This document shows, piece after piece, positions 18,492 through 26,897 of a DNA stretch of 31,622 nt. Origin of the DNA: JAWLFI01 sp964525165 (GTDB lineage Bacteria > Bacteroidota > Bacteroidia > Chitinophagales > Saprospiraceae); contig CAZGGG010000034.1 of NCBI GenBank assembly GCA_964525165.1, positions 1-31,622 on the forward strand, read 5' to 3'. Both the position numbers and the translations under genes were made by a program. Numbering within the stretch: the stretch's first letter is position 1; each line of letters starts with the position of its first letter. The notes below the pieces were generated by a model. It was not told where the DNA came from, searched no databases, and worked only from the letters and a program-made list of their open reading frames with translations.

Positions 18492-19239
18492 TACATCTTA
18501 TATCATCCGATTCGTCCTGATTATGACTTGTACTGTCGCCCTTGTGTTGGCAGCTATGGCTACTTTATTGAAGCCGGTCCATCAGGAAAATGAAGCATTG
18601 TACAATAAGCGCGCGATCATTCAAGCGGTTGAAACCAAACTGGAGAAGCCGGTAGGAGAAATGAGCGATGCTGAGGTGACCAATGTTTTTGAAAATAAAA
18701 TCAAACAGTACGCTATTGATGCGGAAGGAAATGAAGTTTCTTCAGAAGGCATCGTTGCTGCAGGCTATCCCGGTGGAAAGGCAGAAGACATTGATATGGC
18801 CAAGGAGAATAAAAAGCCTGAAAGTGATCGTATCCTTCCTGTTTTTGAATACAGCGATGGTAGCGACAGCTACTATATCTTGTCTGTAAGAGGAAACGGC
18901 CTTTGGGATGCCATTTGGGGGAATATTGCTTTGGAGCAAAACTTTAATGAAGTAGCCGGAGCTACTTTCGACCATAAGGGGGAAACTCCTGGGCTGGGGG
19001 CTGAGATCAAAGACAACCCGAATTTCAGAGAGCAATTTATCGGAAAAGAGATCTTCAATGATGAAGGTGAGTTTGTGTCCATTAATGTAAGAAAAGGGGG
19101 CGCACAAGATCCGGAACATGATGTGGATGGTATTTCAGGAGCTACGATCACTGCAGATGGTGTGACGGCGATGCTTGAAAATGGTTTGGGACAATACCTC
19201 CCTTATATTAACAAACAATCGGAAACGGTTAATCAATAA
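18484..19239 (+). CDS. nqrC: Na+-translocating NADH:quinone reductase subunit C
   Basis: A 251-residue subunit with one N-terminal transmembrane helix (about 7-29) and a periplasmic FMN-binding domain. The FMN attachment motif DGISGATITADGV gives Thr221 as the flavinylated residue. GLWDAIWGNIALE and HKGETPGLGAEIKDN are conserved family segments. The start is GTG 18484, inside the end of nqrB, because MHNTSYIIRF matches the usual NqrC N-terminus and no ATG precedes the helix. The overlap suggests translational coupling with nqrB. The flavin is normally attached by the transferase ApbE, whose gene is not in this window. Confidence 0.97.
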   Translation: MHNTSYIIRFVLIMTCTVALVLAAMATLLKPVHQENEALYNKRAIIQAVETKLEKPVGEMSDAEVTNVFENKIKQYAIDAEGNEVSSEGIVAAGYPGGKAEDIDMAKENKKPESDRILPVFEYSDGSDSYYILSVRGNGLWDAIWGNIALEQNFNEVAGATFDHKGETPGLGAEIKDNPNFREQFIGKEIFNDEGEFVSINVRKGGAQDPEHDVDGISGATITADGVTAMLENGLGQYLPYINKQSETVNQ

Positions 19240-19253
19240 AAAACAACTGCACC

Positions 19254-19973
19254 ATGGCAGAACAAACAGTAGCTACAGAGCAGAAGGCTGAGAAGAAGCC
19301 ACTATTTGGAAAGAAGGAACGCAGGCTGATTACAGATCCGTTGGCAGACAATAACCCGATTACCATTCAGGTTTTGGGTATTTGTTCCGCTCTGGCTGTG
19401 ACCACCTTATTATATCCTTCGATTATTATGTCCATAGCCGTGATCTTCGTGATCGTGTTTGCCAACTTGACAACCTCTGTTCTTAGGAATTATATTCCTA
19501 AGCAGGTGAGGATGATCGTTCAGTTGGTCATTATTGCGACTTTGGTAACCATCGTTGAGTTGAGTTTGAAAGCCCTCAACTTTGGGGTATACAAGCAGTT
19601 GTCCGTATTCATTGGATTGATCATTACCAATTGTATTGTAATGGGGCGTCTGGAAGCATTTGCTATGGCCAATAAACCTTGGCAGTCCATTTTGGATGGA
19701 ATCGGAAACGGTTTAGGGTATGGAGCGATCTTGATCATCGTAGCTTTCTTTAGAGAGTTATTCGGAAAAGGGTCTCTTTTTGCCGGTAGCCCTCTGGAGA
19801 TAAAAATTATTGGGCCAACTGCTGATTATTGGATCAATACCACGGAGAGTGCCATGTTTGGCTGGTATACCAATAACAATTTGATGGTTTTATCTGTAGC
19901 GGCCATGTTTATCATTGCCGTATTGATATGGATTCAGCGAGCCAGAAATCCTGAATTGGTTGATATCTCCTAA
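19254..19973 (+). CDS. nqrD: Na+-translocating NADH:quinone reductase subunit D
   Basis: A 239-residue membrane subunit with six predicted helices. Cys44 (QVLGICSALAVTT) and Cys127 (LIITNCIVMGR) are in the positions that, together with two Cys of NqrE, hold the intramembrane Fe/[2Fe-2S] centre. ANLTTSVLRNYIPKQVRM, NKPWQSILDGIGNGLGYG and FFRELFGKGSLF are conserved. A charged stretch of about 25 residues precedes the first conserved block (ITDPLADNNP) and looks like a short cytoplasmic extension. It starts 14 bases after nqrC. Confidence 0.97.
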   Translation: MAEQTVATEQKAEKKPLFGKKERRLITDPLADNNPITIQVLGICSALAVTTLLYPSIIMSIAVIFVIVFANLTTSVLRNYIPKQVRMIVQLVIIATLVTIVELSLKALNFGVYKQLSVFIGLIITNCIVMGRLEAFAMANKPWQSILDGIGNGLGYGAILIIVAFFRELFGKGSLFAGSPLEIKIIGPTADYWINTTESAMFGWYTNNNLMVLSVAAMFIIAVLIWIQRARNPELVDIS

Positions 19974-20011
19974 GCCTTCATTACTCTAATAGACGACAAG
20001 AATAATTTGAT

Positions 20012-20623
20012 ATGGAACTAGTCAATATCTTTATAAAATCCGCCTTCATAGAAAATATGATCCTTTCCTATTTCTTAGGAATGTGTTCTTATTTGGCGGT
20101 ATCTAAATCAGTGAAAACCGCATTCGGTCTTGGATTAGCAGTCATTTTCGTATTGGGTATTACTATGCCGATTAACTGGCTGATCAGCGAATACTTATTG
20201 AGTGAATCAGGATTGTTTGGAACGGATTTAACCTTCCTGAGATTTATCCTGTTCATTGCGGTTATCGCTTCCATGGTACAGTTGGTAGAGATGGTGATCG
20301 AAAAGTATTCCCCTTCGCTTTATACCTCCCTGGGTATCTTTCTTCCTTTGATCACAGTGAACTGTGCGATTCTTGGAGGTTCATTGTTTATGGTTTCCAG
20401 AGAGTACAACTTTTCTGAATCTGTAGCATTTGGTTTAGGAGGCGGATTGGGATGGTTTTTGGCCATCATTGCAATTGCAGCCATCAGAGAGAAAATTAGA
20501 TACTCTAACGTCCCTCCGGGTCTTAGAGGACTAGGAATGGCCTTTCTTTTGACAGGTTTAATGGGAATGGCCTTCATGGCATTAATGGGAATTGATCCAG
20601 CCACTATTGCTAGTGGACAATAA
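20012..20623 (+). CDS. nqrE: Na+-translocating NADH:quinone reductase subunit E
   Basis: A 203-residue six-helix membrane subunit, homologous to NqrD in inverted topology. Cys25 (YFLGMCSYLAVSK) and Cys118 (LPLITVNCAILGG) match the iron-ligand cysteines. FIENMILSYFLGMC, GLGGGLGWFLAI and REKIRYSNVPPGLRG are strong family signatures. Spacing to nqrD is 38 bases and to nqrF 14. Confidence 0.98.
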   Translation: MELVNIFIKSAFIENMILSYFLGMCSYLAVSKSVKTAFGLGLAVIFVLGITMPINWLISEYLLSESGLFGTDLTFLRFILFIAVIASMVQLVEMVIEKYSPSLYTSLGIFLPLITVNCAILGGSLFMVSREYNFSESVAFGLGGGLGWFLAIIAIAAIREKIRYSNVPPGLRGLGMAFLLTGLMGMAFMALMGIDPATIASGQ

Positions 20624-20637
20624 ATAAAAAGAAAACT

Positions 20638-21960
20638 ATGATTTTTTCACTAAGTGTGATGCCGATTGTTTGGGCAATCATCGTATTCAGTCTGGTAATA
20701 TTAGGTCTTGCATTCGTCTTGATTGCAGCGCGAAAGCGTCTGGTGCCTCAAGGGGAAGTGAGCATTATCATTAATGGGGATGAAGAAAACCCCATGAAGG
20801 TCCAGCCTGGAGCTACTTTGCTATCTGCCCTGAGTGATAAAAGCGTATTCTTGCCTTCTGCATGCGGAGGGGGAGGAACCTGCGCGATGTGCGAGTGTCA
20901 TGTGGATGAAGGTGGTGGAGATGTTCTTCCTACAGAAATGAACCACTTGACACGTAAGCAAGCTGCTGAAAACATGCGCTTGGCTTGTCAGGTCAAAGTG
21001 AGAGAGGATATGCGCATCCGAATTCCGGAGGAAATCTTTGGGATTAAGAAATGGGAATGCGAAGTGGTCTCGAATTACAACGTGGCTTCATTCATTAAAG
21101 AGTTTGTCGTAAAATTACCGGAAGGGGAATCCTTAGATTTCCAGTCAGGTGGATATATTCAGATTGATGTTCCTAAGATCAAAGTTGATTTCAAGAACAT
21201 GGATATCGAGCCGCATCCGGATGATCCGGCCGGTCCCGATAAATTCAAATCTGAATGGGACAAATTCCAGCTTTGGGATTTAAAAATGGTCAACGATGAG
21301 GAGCAATTCAGAGCTTACTCTATGGCTAACCACCCGGCAGAAGGAAACATCATCATGTTGAATATCCGTATTGCCACACCACCATGGGATAGAGCTAAAA
21401 ATGGCTGGATGGATGTTAATCCGGGAGTTTGTTCTTCTTACGTATTTGATCGTAAGCCCGGCGACAAGGTGACCATCTCCGGTCCTTATGGAGAATTCTT
21501 TATCAAGCCTACCAAAAAAGAGATGATCTATATTGGTGGGGGAGCAGGTATGGCGCCACTTCGTTCTCACTTGTTCCACCTATTCCACACAGAAAAAACA
21601 CGTGACAGAAAGGTTTCTTTCTGGTATGGAGGACGTTCTAAGAGAGAATTATTCTATTTGAAAGACTTCAATGAGATAGAGCAGGAATTTGACAATTTCT
21701 CATTCAACGTAGCTTTATCTGACCCACTTCCGGAAGATAACTGGAAGATCAAAGATAATATGCAAGATAAAGAAGGGGATGGATTCGTAGGATTCATTCA
21801 CCAGGTGCTGATTGACCAATACTTGTCGAAGCACCCGGAGCCTGAAGAAGTAGAATACTATTTTTGTGGACCTCCATTGATGAATCAAGCAGTCATTAAG
21901 ATGCTTGATGATTACGGAGTTCCGGAAGAGAATATCTCATTCGATGATTTCGGAGGATAA
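20638..21960 (+). CDS. nqrF: Na+-translocating NADH:quinone reductase subunit F
   Basis: Electron-input subunit of 440 residues that oxidises NADH on the cytoplasmic face. It has an N-terminal helix (about 8-31), a plant-type [2Fe-2S] ferredoxin domain with Cys76, Cys82, Cys85 and Cys117, then an FAD-binding domain (RAYSMANHPAEG near 223-235) and an NADH-binding domain (YIGGGAGMAPLRSHL, FWYGGRSKRELFY, YYFCGPPLMNQAV), ending in the conserved DDFGG. All cofactor motifs are intact. It is the last gene of the operon, followed by a strong hairpin. Confidence 0.98.
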   Translation: MIFSLSVMPIVWAIIVFSLVILGLAFVLIAARKRLVPQGEVSIIINGDEENPMKVQPGATLLSALSDKSVFLPSACGGGGTCAMCECHVDEGGGDVLPTEMNHLTRKQAAENMRLACQVKVREDMRIRIPEEIFGIKKWECEVVSNYNVASFIKEFVVKLPEGESLDFQSGGYIQIDVPKIKVDFKNMDIEPHPDDPAGPDKFKSEWDKFQLWDLKMVNDEEQFRAYSMANHPAEGNIIMLNIRIATPPWDRAKNGWMDVNPGVCSSYVFDRKPGDKVTISGPYGEFFIKPTKKEMIYIGGGAGMAPLRSHLFHLFHTEKTRDRKVSFWYGGRSKRELFYLKDFNEIEQEFDNFSFNVALSDPLPEDNWKIKDNMQDKEGDGFVGFIHQVLIDQYLSKHPEPEEVEYYFCGPPLMNQAVIKMLDDYGVPEENISFDDFGG

Positions 21961-21965
21961 AACAT

Positions 21966-21996
21966 AAAGGGGTTGATGAAAATCAATCCCTTTTTT
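21966..21996. terminator. Strong hairpin terminator after nqrF
   Basis: A 12-base stem, 21966-21977 against 21982-21993, with one G-T wobble and a GAAA loop, then further T residues to 21996. On the + strand it is a classical intrinsic terminator for the nqr operon. Its 3' arm overlaps the last codons and stop of the convergent methyltransferase gene. Confidence 0.88.
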
Positions 21997-22946
21997 GATA
22001 CAGAACCTCCCAAAAGTCCGAATGAGAATCCGACCAAGTGTGCAATAGCTTAAAGCGGCCTGCTTCCGCAAAAGAATTTAAATCTTCAAGATGGTGCTTC
22101 CTACTGATTTCTGTATGTATGTATTCCCATGCCTCAAAGGTAAACCGCTCATTTAGTTGCTCTATGTACACCGTCAATGCCTCTTTGGCAATAAGAAAAG
22201 ATCTCAACTCCCCGGTTTCGGGGTTATAGCAGGGATAGAAAAGAAATTGTTGAGGATCAAAGTCTCCACCTAATTCACGGTTGATTCGAAGGAGTAAGTT
22301 TTTATTGAATCGCTCCGTGATTCCTTTCGGATCATGATAAGCTTCTTTTATCCGATATGGATCTTTTTGACGATCGCATCCCAATAAGAAAAGATCTTTG
22401 GGTCGCATGNNNNNNNNNNTGGCCGATCCTTCGAATGAATTCTAAACTTTCATCCCTGGTGTAATTTCCAATATTGGAACCTAGGAATAAGATTATTTTA
22501 GGCTTGACAGATTTTGCGATTTCACGCAAACTGTGTTCATGTAAACCGATAATCGGATTTACTGCTAGTCCGGGAATGGACGATTGGAGTCTTTCCTCTA
22601 ACTCAGCTATAATGGAAGGGTCAACATCGGTAGGCCGGTAACAAAAATCAAGACCTTTTTCTTGCATCTTTTTGAGTAATACTTCCGTCTTGGTGGCGTC
22701 TCCCGCGCCTAATTCAATCAAATCAAATTCCTGGTCCCATTGATTTTGGAATCGATCAATAATATCCGAAGCAAAACGTTCGAAAATCTCTTTTTCCGCC
22801 CGGGTGAGATAATATTCGGGCATTTCCATAATCTCCTGGAAAATCTTACTGCCTCTGTCATCATAAAAGAAGAGAGAGGGTAGTCGCTTTGGATGACTGC
22901 TCAAGCCTTTTTGTACCGCTTCCGCAAAGTATTGCTCTTTAGACAT
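21983..22946 (-). CDS. egtD: EgtD-like L-histidine N-alpha-methyltransferase, split by assembly gap
   Basis: SAM-dependent enzyme of the EgtD family, which trimethylates histidine to hercynine, the first step of ergothioneine synthesis. The N-terminal part (22420-22946) shows LPSLFFYDDRGSKIFQEI, MPEYYLTRAE, the SAM-binding LIELGAGDATKTEVLL and FLGSNIGNYTRDE. The C-terminal part (21983-22409) has KDLFLLGCDRQKDP, FNKNLLLRINRELGGDFD and HTEISRKH. By eye, the Tyr pair, the Asn of SNIGN, and Glu and Ser of TEIS align with histidine-binding residues of mycobacterial EgtD. Ten Ns at 22410-22419 break the frame; continuity needs a true gap divisible by three, probably only a few codons, so the gene is likely intact. 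It is the last gene of a five-gene run. Confidence 0.85.
22410..22419. other. Assembly gap (10 N) inside egtD-like gene
   Basis: Ten Ns separate two halves of one methyltransferase that are in different frames at this gap length. The size is therefore a placeholder and not a measurement. Confidence 0.95.
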
Positions 22947-22971
22947 ATTGAAAATGAAGGATTTTTAGATT

Positions 22972-24045
22972 TTATCTGCGCAATTGGTCCGAAAGAATGG
23001 AAATAGCTTCTTCAAGCAGTTCTTTGGGCCTGCAAAGATTGATGCGCATTCCGACTGTAGGTCGGCTAAACGAGAAAGAAGGTGTCACCATCAGCTCATA
23101 ATTGTCCAAAAGTTCTTTTGAAAGGGCTTTTAACTCCTTTTCAGAACCCTCGAACTTCAAATTTGCATACATGCCTAAATCCGGAAGTTCGAGCAGTTCC
23201 TTTGATGCCTTCCATTGAGCGCTTACGATAGATCTGCGGATTTTCAGTGCTTCATCAAGCAAGATTCGGATTTCCTGTTCATCTTTTTGGGCCTCTAATG
23301 CCATCGCATTGGAAAGGCTGGAGATTCCATAGGTGGAATGCATATGAAAAGCGCGCAGCTCACGGGTTAGCTCGGGATCACATAAAAAGTATCCTACTCT
23401 GAATGCTGCCAATCCTGTGGGCTTAGAGTAGCCTTCTACAATTATACTGGATTGGAGTCCATGGATTTCGGTCCAGGAATGATATCCCTCTTTTGCGGAA
23501 GCGTACCAATCGTAAATTTCATCGCTCAAAACGTAATGATCCGAGGATGCATGTACCCAATCCGATAGCTTGGAAAGATAAGCTTTGTCGAAAATATGAC
23601 TCTCCGGATTCGAGGGGTGGGTGAGGAGAAACAGTTTGGGGCCTTTGAAAGAAACCGCTTCCAATTCGGAAGTGAGTTGTGTAGCTGCTTTGGTATAAGA
23701 TTCGAAATAGGGTATCTCCAGCAGATTTAAAGCATCCTTAAAGTAGCCCCAGGACGGTTGTTGGATGATCACACAACCATTGCTTTTTTTAATCCATTGG
23801 AATGCAGTATATAAAGCTTCGGTGCCTCCATTAGTTATGGTTACTTGGTGTTCGCTTAATTCGTTCAAATGATATCGGGACTGATATCGATCTACAATGG
23901 CCCTTCTGAGATCTTGGCTACCAAAAAAACCTGAAGGCTGAAATATGGAATGAGCTTGTGCCTGGTGTAACCATTTTTTCCAATAGGGATGTAATTCGGG
24001 CAATTCATTCGTACCCCAAGCTAAATTTAATCTATGATTCTCCAT
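22972..24045 (-). CDS. Fold-type I PLP-dependent enzyme (aminotransferase class I/II-like), candidate EgtE-type C-S lyase
   Basis: A 357-residue cytoplasmic enzyme with the aspartate-aminotransferase fold. PLP-site residues are visible: the TNGGTEALY phosphate-binding segment (71-79), Asn146 in HPSNPESH, Asp175 and Tyr178 in LSDEIYDWY, Lys208 in EGYSKPTGLAAFRVGYF as the Schiff-base lysine, and a C-terminal Arg in GMRINLCRP for carboxylate binding. It starts one base after the egtB-like stop and lies directly before the egtD-like gene. Ergothioneine synthesis needs a PLP C-S lyase (EgtE; OvoB in the ovothiol pathway), and this is the only PLP enzyme in the cluster, so that role is a reasonable inference. 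A plain aminotransferase remains possible; sequence alone does not distinguish them. Confidence 0.8.
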   Translation of the reverse strand: MENHRLNLAWGTNELPELHPYWKKWLHQAQAHSIFQPSGFFGSQDLRRAIVDRYQSRYHLNELSEHQVTITNGGTEALYTAFQWIKKSNGCVIIQQPSWGYFKDALNLLEIPYFESYTKAATQLTSELEAVSFKGPKLFLLTHPSNPESHIFDKAYLSKLSDWVHASSDHYVLSDEIYDWYASAKEGYHSWTEIHGLQSSIIVEGYSKPTGLAAFRVGYFLCDPELTRELRAFHMHSTYGISSLSNAMALEAQKDEQEIRILLDEALKIRRSIVSAQWKASKELLELPDLGMYANLKFEGSEKELKALSKELLDNYELMVTPSFSFSRPTVGMRINLCRPKELLEEAISILSDQLRR

Positions 24046-24046
24046 T

Positions 24047-25210
24047 CTAAAGTAGGTCTTTTGCTAATCGAATGCCGGAAAATTGCCATTGTTTATCCGG
24101 GTGAAAGAAGTTGCGGTAAGAAGCTCTGTAATGGCCTTTGGGGGTGGCGACAGAGCCGCCTTTAAGCACCATTTGGTTGACCATGAATTTCCCATTGTAT
24201 TCACCCAAAGCATCGGCCCAGCTTTGATAGCCCGGATAGGGGCTATATGCAGAGCTCGTCCATTCCCAGCATTGATTAGAGGTCAGTTCCGGGTCGATCA
24301 ATTCTCGCTCAGCTTCCGTACAAAGTCTAGCACCGGCCCATCGAGCAAAAGCATCCGCCTCATAATAGCTGATATGACAAATGGGCCAATCCATATCCAA
24401 GAGTTTCCAGCCTGCGGTCGTAAAAACCTTTCTTCCCTCATCGCCATTTTCCCAATAGAGTGGAGATTCGATGGCGTGTTTTTCTTTCCAGGCCCAACCA
24501 TCTGATAGCCATAACAAGGGATTATTATAGCCACCCTCTGCCATAAATTCTAAATAATCAGATACCAGTACAGGTCTTCTGGAAATTTCAACTGCATTTT
24601 GGAAAATCCGATGCCTGGGAAGTTCATTATCGAAGCAAAAGCCGGCTCCCTGATGGCCGATCTCTCGAATGCCTTCCGGAATATGAATCCAACCTTCCGG
24701 ACTATTTTCTTTTTGAATCAAGGGATGCTCTAGCATCGGGCTATCCATAACATTTAGGGATAGGATATACTTGGTATCTGTAATCAATAATTCCTGATGT
24801 TGCTGTTCATGGTTGAGTCCTACTTGTATCGTCAAGAGTAAGGAATCATTCATTTCGACTTCTGCAAATAATCGGTCCATGGCTTCATCCACATATGCTC
24901 TGTAGGATTGAATGTCTGCCCATCCCGGACGAGTTTGAAAGCCCCTCAGATCACGTGCTACACGATTGCCCTGACTGTTGTAATAGCTGTTAAAAAGAAA
25001 GCCATAATTCTTATGAAAAAGGGTATACTCCGGCAGGTAGGGTGCCAGGATGAAATTTTCAAAAAACCAGGTCGTATGCGCCAGATGCCATTTGACGGGA
25101 CTAACGTCTTCAATAGGTTGAACGACGGTATCTTCAGGCCTCAAGTTTTTTGTTAAGCTTAGGGTGTACGCTCGGATTTTTTGATATTGAAAAGCTAATT
25201 CTGTAGACAT
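24047..25210 (-). CDS. egtB: EgtB-like iron-dependent sulfoxide synthase (DinB + FGE-sulfatase domains)
   Basis: A 387-residue protein of the EgtB/OvoA type, non-haem iron enzymes that join a thiol (cysteine or gamma-glutamylcysteine) to the imidazole of hercynine or histidine with oxygen. The N-terminal DinB-like domain carries the expected iron ligands: His45 in WHLAHTTWFFEN, and His134 and His138 in the HxxxHxE motif NHEQQHQELL. The C-terminal formylglycine-generating-enzyme-like domain has FCFDNELPRHR, DWPICHISYYEADAFARW, WEWTSSAYSPYPGY and YRASYRNFFHPDKQWQFSGIRLA. No C-terminal methyltransferase domain is fused, unlike OvoA, which favours EgtB beside the separate egtD-like gene. The tandem Tyr in FNSYYN recalls cysteine-using EgtB types, a tentative point. 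Gap to the upstream gene is 14 bases. Confidence 0.9.
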   Translation of the reverse strand: MSTELAFQYQKIRAYTLSLTKNLRPEDTVVQPIEDVSPVKWHLAHTTWFFENFILAPYLPEYTLFHKNYGFLFNSYYNSQGNRVARDLRGFQTRPGWADIQSYRAYVDEAMDRLFAEVEMNDSLLLTIQVGLNHEQQHQELLITDTKYILSLNVMDSPMLEHPLIQKENSPEGWIHIPEGIREIGHQGAGFCFDNELPRHRIFQNAVEISRRPVLVSDYLEFMAEGGYNNPLLWLSDGWAWKEKHAIESPLYWENGDEGRKVFTTAGWKLLDMDWPICHISYYEADAFARWAGARLCTEAERELIDPELTSNQCWEWTSSAYSPYPGYQSWADALGEYNGKFMVNQMVLKGGSVATPKGHYRASYRNFFHPDKQWQFSGIRLAKDLL

Positions 25211-25224
25211 TATGAAAGTTCTTG

Positions 25225-26895
25225 TTAAGCGTTGGCCAGGTATTCATGGGTGAATTTGATAGCCATAGCTCCTTCACCCACTGCCGAGGCCACTCGGTTC
25301 ATAGCTCCGGACCGTACATCACCTGCTGCAAAAACACCCGGTTGACAACTTTCCAAAAGGTAAGGGTCTCTTCCTTCTTTCCAAAATTCATTATAACGTG
25401 GATGTTGTTTCAAATCCGGACCGGTCAGCACGTAACCTTTTTCGTCTCGAAGAATATTATCACCTAGCCAATCCGTATAGGGCCGTGCACCGATAAATAC
25501 AAATAAGGCATCCGCATCGAGCTGTTTGATTTCTTGGGTGCGAATATTTTCAAGAGTCAATCCGGTCAGTGTCTGATCTCCGTGGACTTCCTGAACTTGT
25601 GTAAAGGGCATCAAATGTATATTATCTATTGCATCAATCTGATCTATCAAATAGGAAGACATGGAAGAGCTTAAATCCGGTCTTCGAATCAAAATATTGA
25701 CCTCCCCGGCAAATTGCGACAAATAGACTGCACCTTGACCTGCAGAGTTGCCACCACCAACGACATAAACCTTTTTGTTTTTGCAGGAGGCAGCTTCTGT
25801 GGTTGCCGCTCCATAATAGACACCTGCTCCGGTCAGTTCATCTGCCCCTTTAGCAGGTAGCTTTCTATAATCGACACCTGTAGTGATGACTACCGCTTTA
25901 GTGTGAAAATGCTCTCCGGATAACAATTCGATACGCTTATACTGTCCGTCTGTTTCCAGTCGCACTATTTCAGCAGGACTTAAAAATTCTACGCCGAATC
26001 TTTCTGCTTGTGTTAAGGCTCTTCTGGTCAATTCGCCACCACTCAGACCCTTCGGGAAGCCCAGATAATTTTCGATTCTTGAGCTCGTACCTGCTTGACC
26101 TCCGGGTGCTCTTTTCTCAACCAAAAGAGCATTGAGTCCTTCCGATCCTGCATAGACGCCTGCTGCTAGACCCGCAGGCCCTGCGCCTATGATCACCAGA
26201 TCATACAATTCTTCCTTTGCCTCGGTAGACATTCCAATTGCTTTTGCAAGGGTGGCGCGGCTGGGTTTCTTCAGAATTTCTCCATCTGCAGTAATGGCCA
26301 CCGGTAGGTCTTGATCCTTGAGGTCATATAATTGAAACCATTCCTCTGAAGCTTTGTCTTTGTGGGCTTCAATCCATTGGTAGGGTTTTAAATTACCGGA
26401 AAGAAAATCTTTCAACTCATGAGAAAGCGGAGAATATTGATATCCAATTAATCGAACTCCATGGAAATCCGGTTGATAGCTATTTTTCCAATCAAATAAT
26501 AATTCGTCTAATACCGGATATAGCTTTTCATTCGGCGGGTCCCAGGGTTTCAGTAAATAATAATCCAATTGAACGTCATTAATGGCTTTGATGGCAGCTT
26601 GCGTATCGGAATAAGCGGTAAGCAATACTCTTTTAGCCATAGGGAAAAAAGCCTTCGCTTTTTCCAGGAATTCTACGCCCATCATCTCAGGCATGCGCTG
26701 GTCTGAGAGTATTAAAGCGACCGCAGCGCCTTCTTTTTTCAATTGTGCCAAGGCATCTAACACTTCTTTGGCAGAGGTTGTACTTAATATTCTGTATTCA
26801 TCTCTGTATTGGGCTCTTAGGTCCCTTTTGATTGCTCGCGCAACAGTGATATCGTCATCCACACTCAGGATGATGGGTTTTTCTTTTGATGCCAT
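25225..26895 (-). CDS. Response regulator fused to thioredoxin-reductase-like FAD oxidoreductase lacking CxxC
   Basis: A 556-residue three-part protein. Residues 1-140 are a receiver domain with Asp13/Asp14, phospho-acceptor Asp65 (LILSDQRMPE), Thr93 and Lys116 (YYLLKPWDPP). Residues about 146-225 look like a thioredoxin/glutaredoxin fold (VRLIGYQYSPLSHELKDFL) with SPLS where a CxxC would be. Residues 230-556 are a low-molecular-weight thioredoxin-reductase-type flavoprotein: FAD motif IIGAGPAGLAAG (237-242), NAD(P)H motif VVGGGNSAGQGA and FAAGDVRSGAMNRVASAVGEG. The CATC disulfide of true thioredoxin reductase is missing; the aligned segment is GAATTEAAS. The domain order is common in database entries named fused response regulator/thioredoxin reductase. 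The partner kinase ends two bases upstream. A substrate other than thioredoxin is likely. Confidence 0.92.
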   Translation of the reverse strand: MASKEKPIILSVDDDITVARAIKRDLRAQYRDEYRILSTTSAKEVLDALAQLKKEGAAVALILSDQRMPEMMGVEFLEKAKAFFPMAKRVLLTAYSDTQAAIKAINDVQLDYYLLKPWDPPNEKLYPVLDELLFDWKNSYQPDFHGVRLIGYQYSPLSHELKDFLSGNLKPYQWIEAHKDKASEEWFQLYDLKDQDLPVAITADGEILKKPSRATLAKAIGMSTEAKEELYDLVIIGAGPAGLAAGVYAGSEGLNALLVEKRAPGGQAGTSSRIENYLGFPKGLSGGELTRRALTQAERFGVEFLSPAEIVRLETDGQYKRIELLSGEHFHTKAVVITTGVDYRKLPAKGADELTGAGVYYGAATTEAASCKNKKVYVVGGGNSAGQGAVYLSQFAGEVNILIRRPDLSSSMSSYLIDQIDAIDNIHLMPFTQVQEVHGDQTLTGLTLENIRTQEIKQLDADALFVFIGARPYTDWLGDNILRDEKGYVLTGPDLKQHPRYNEFWKEGRDPYLLESCQPGVFAAGDVRSGAMNRVASAVGEGAMAIKFTHEYLANA

Positions 26896-26897
26896 AA

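Noticed and set aside
24083..24505. 140-codon open frame on + strand inside the egtB-like gene
   Set aside because: It is antisense to the catalytic FGE-like domain with WEWTSS and RNFFHP motifs; the opposite frame has no motif.
24047..25210. OvoA (ovothiol) in place of EgtB
   Set aside because: OvoA carries a fused C-terminal methyltransferase domain and is much longer; this protein stops after the FGE-like domain and a separate EgtD-like gene is present.
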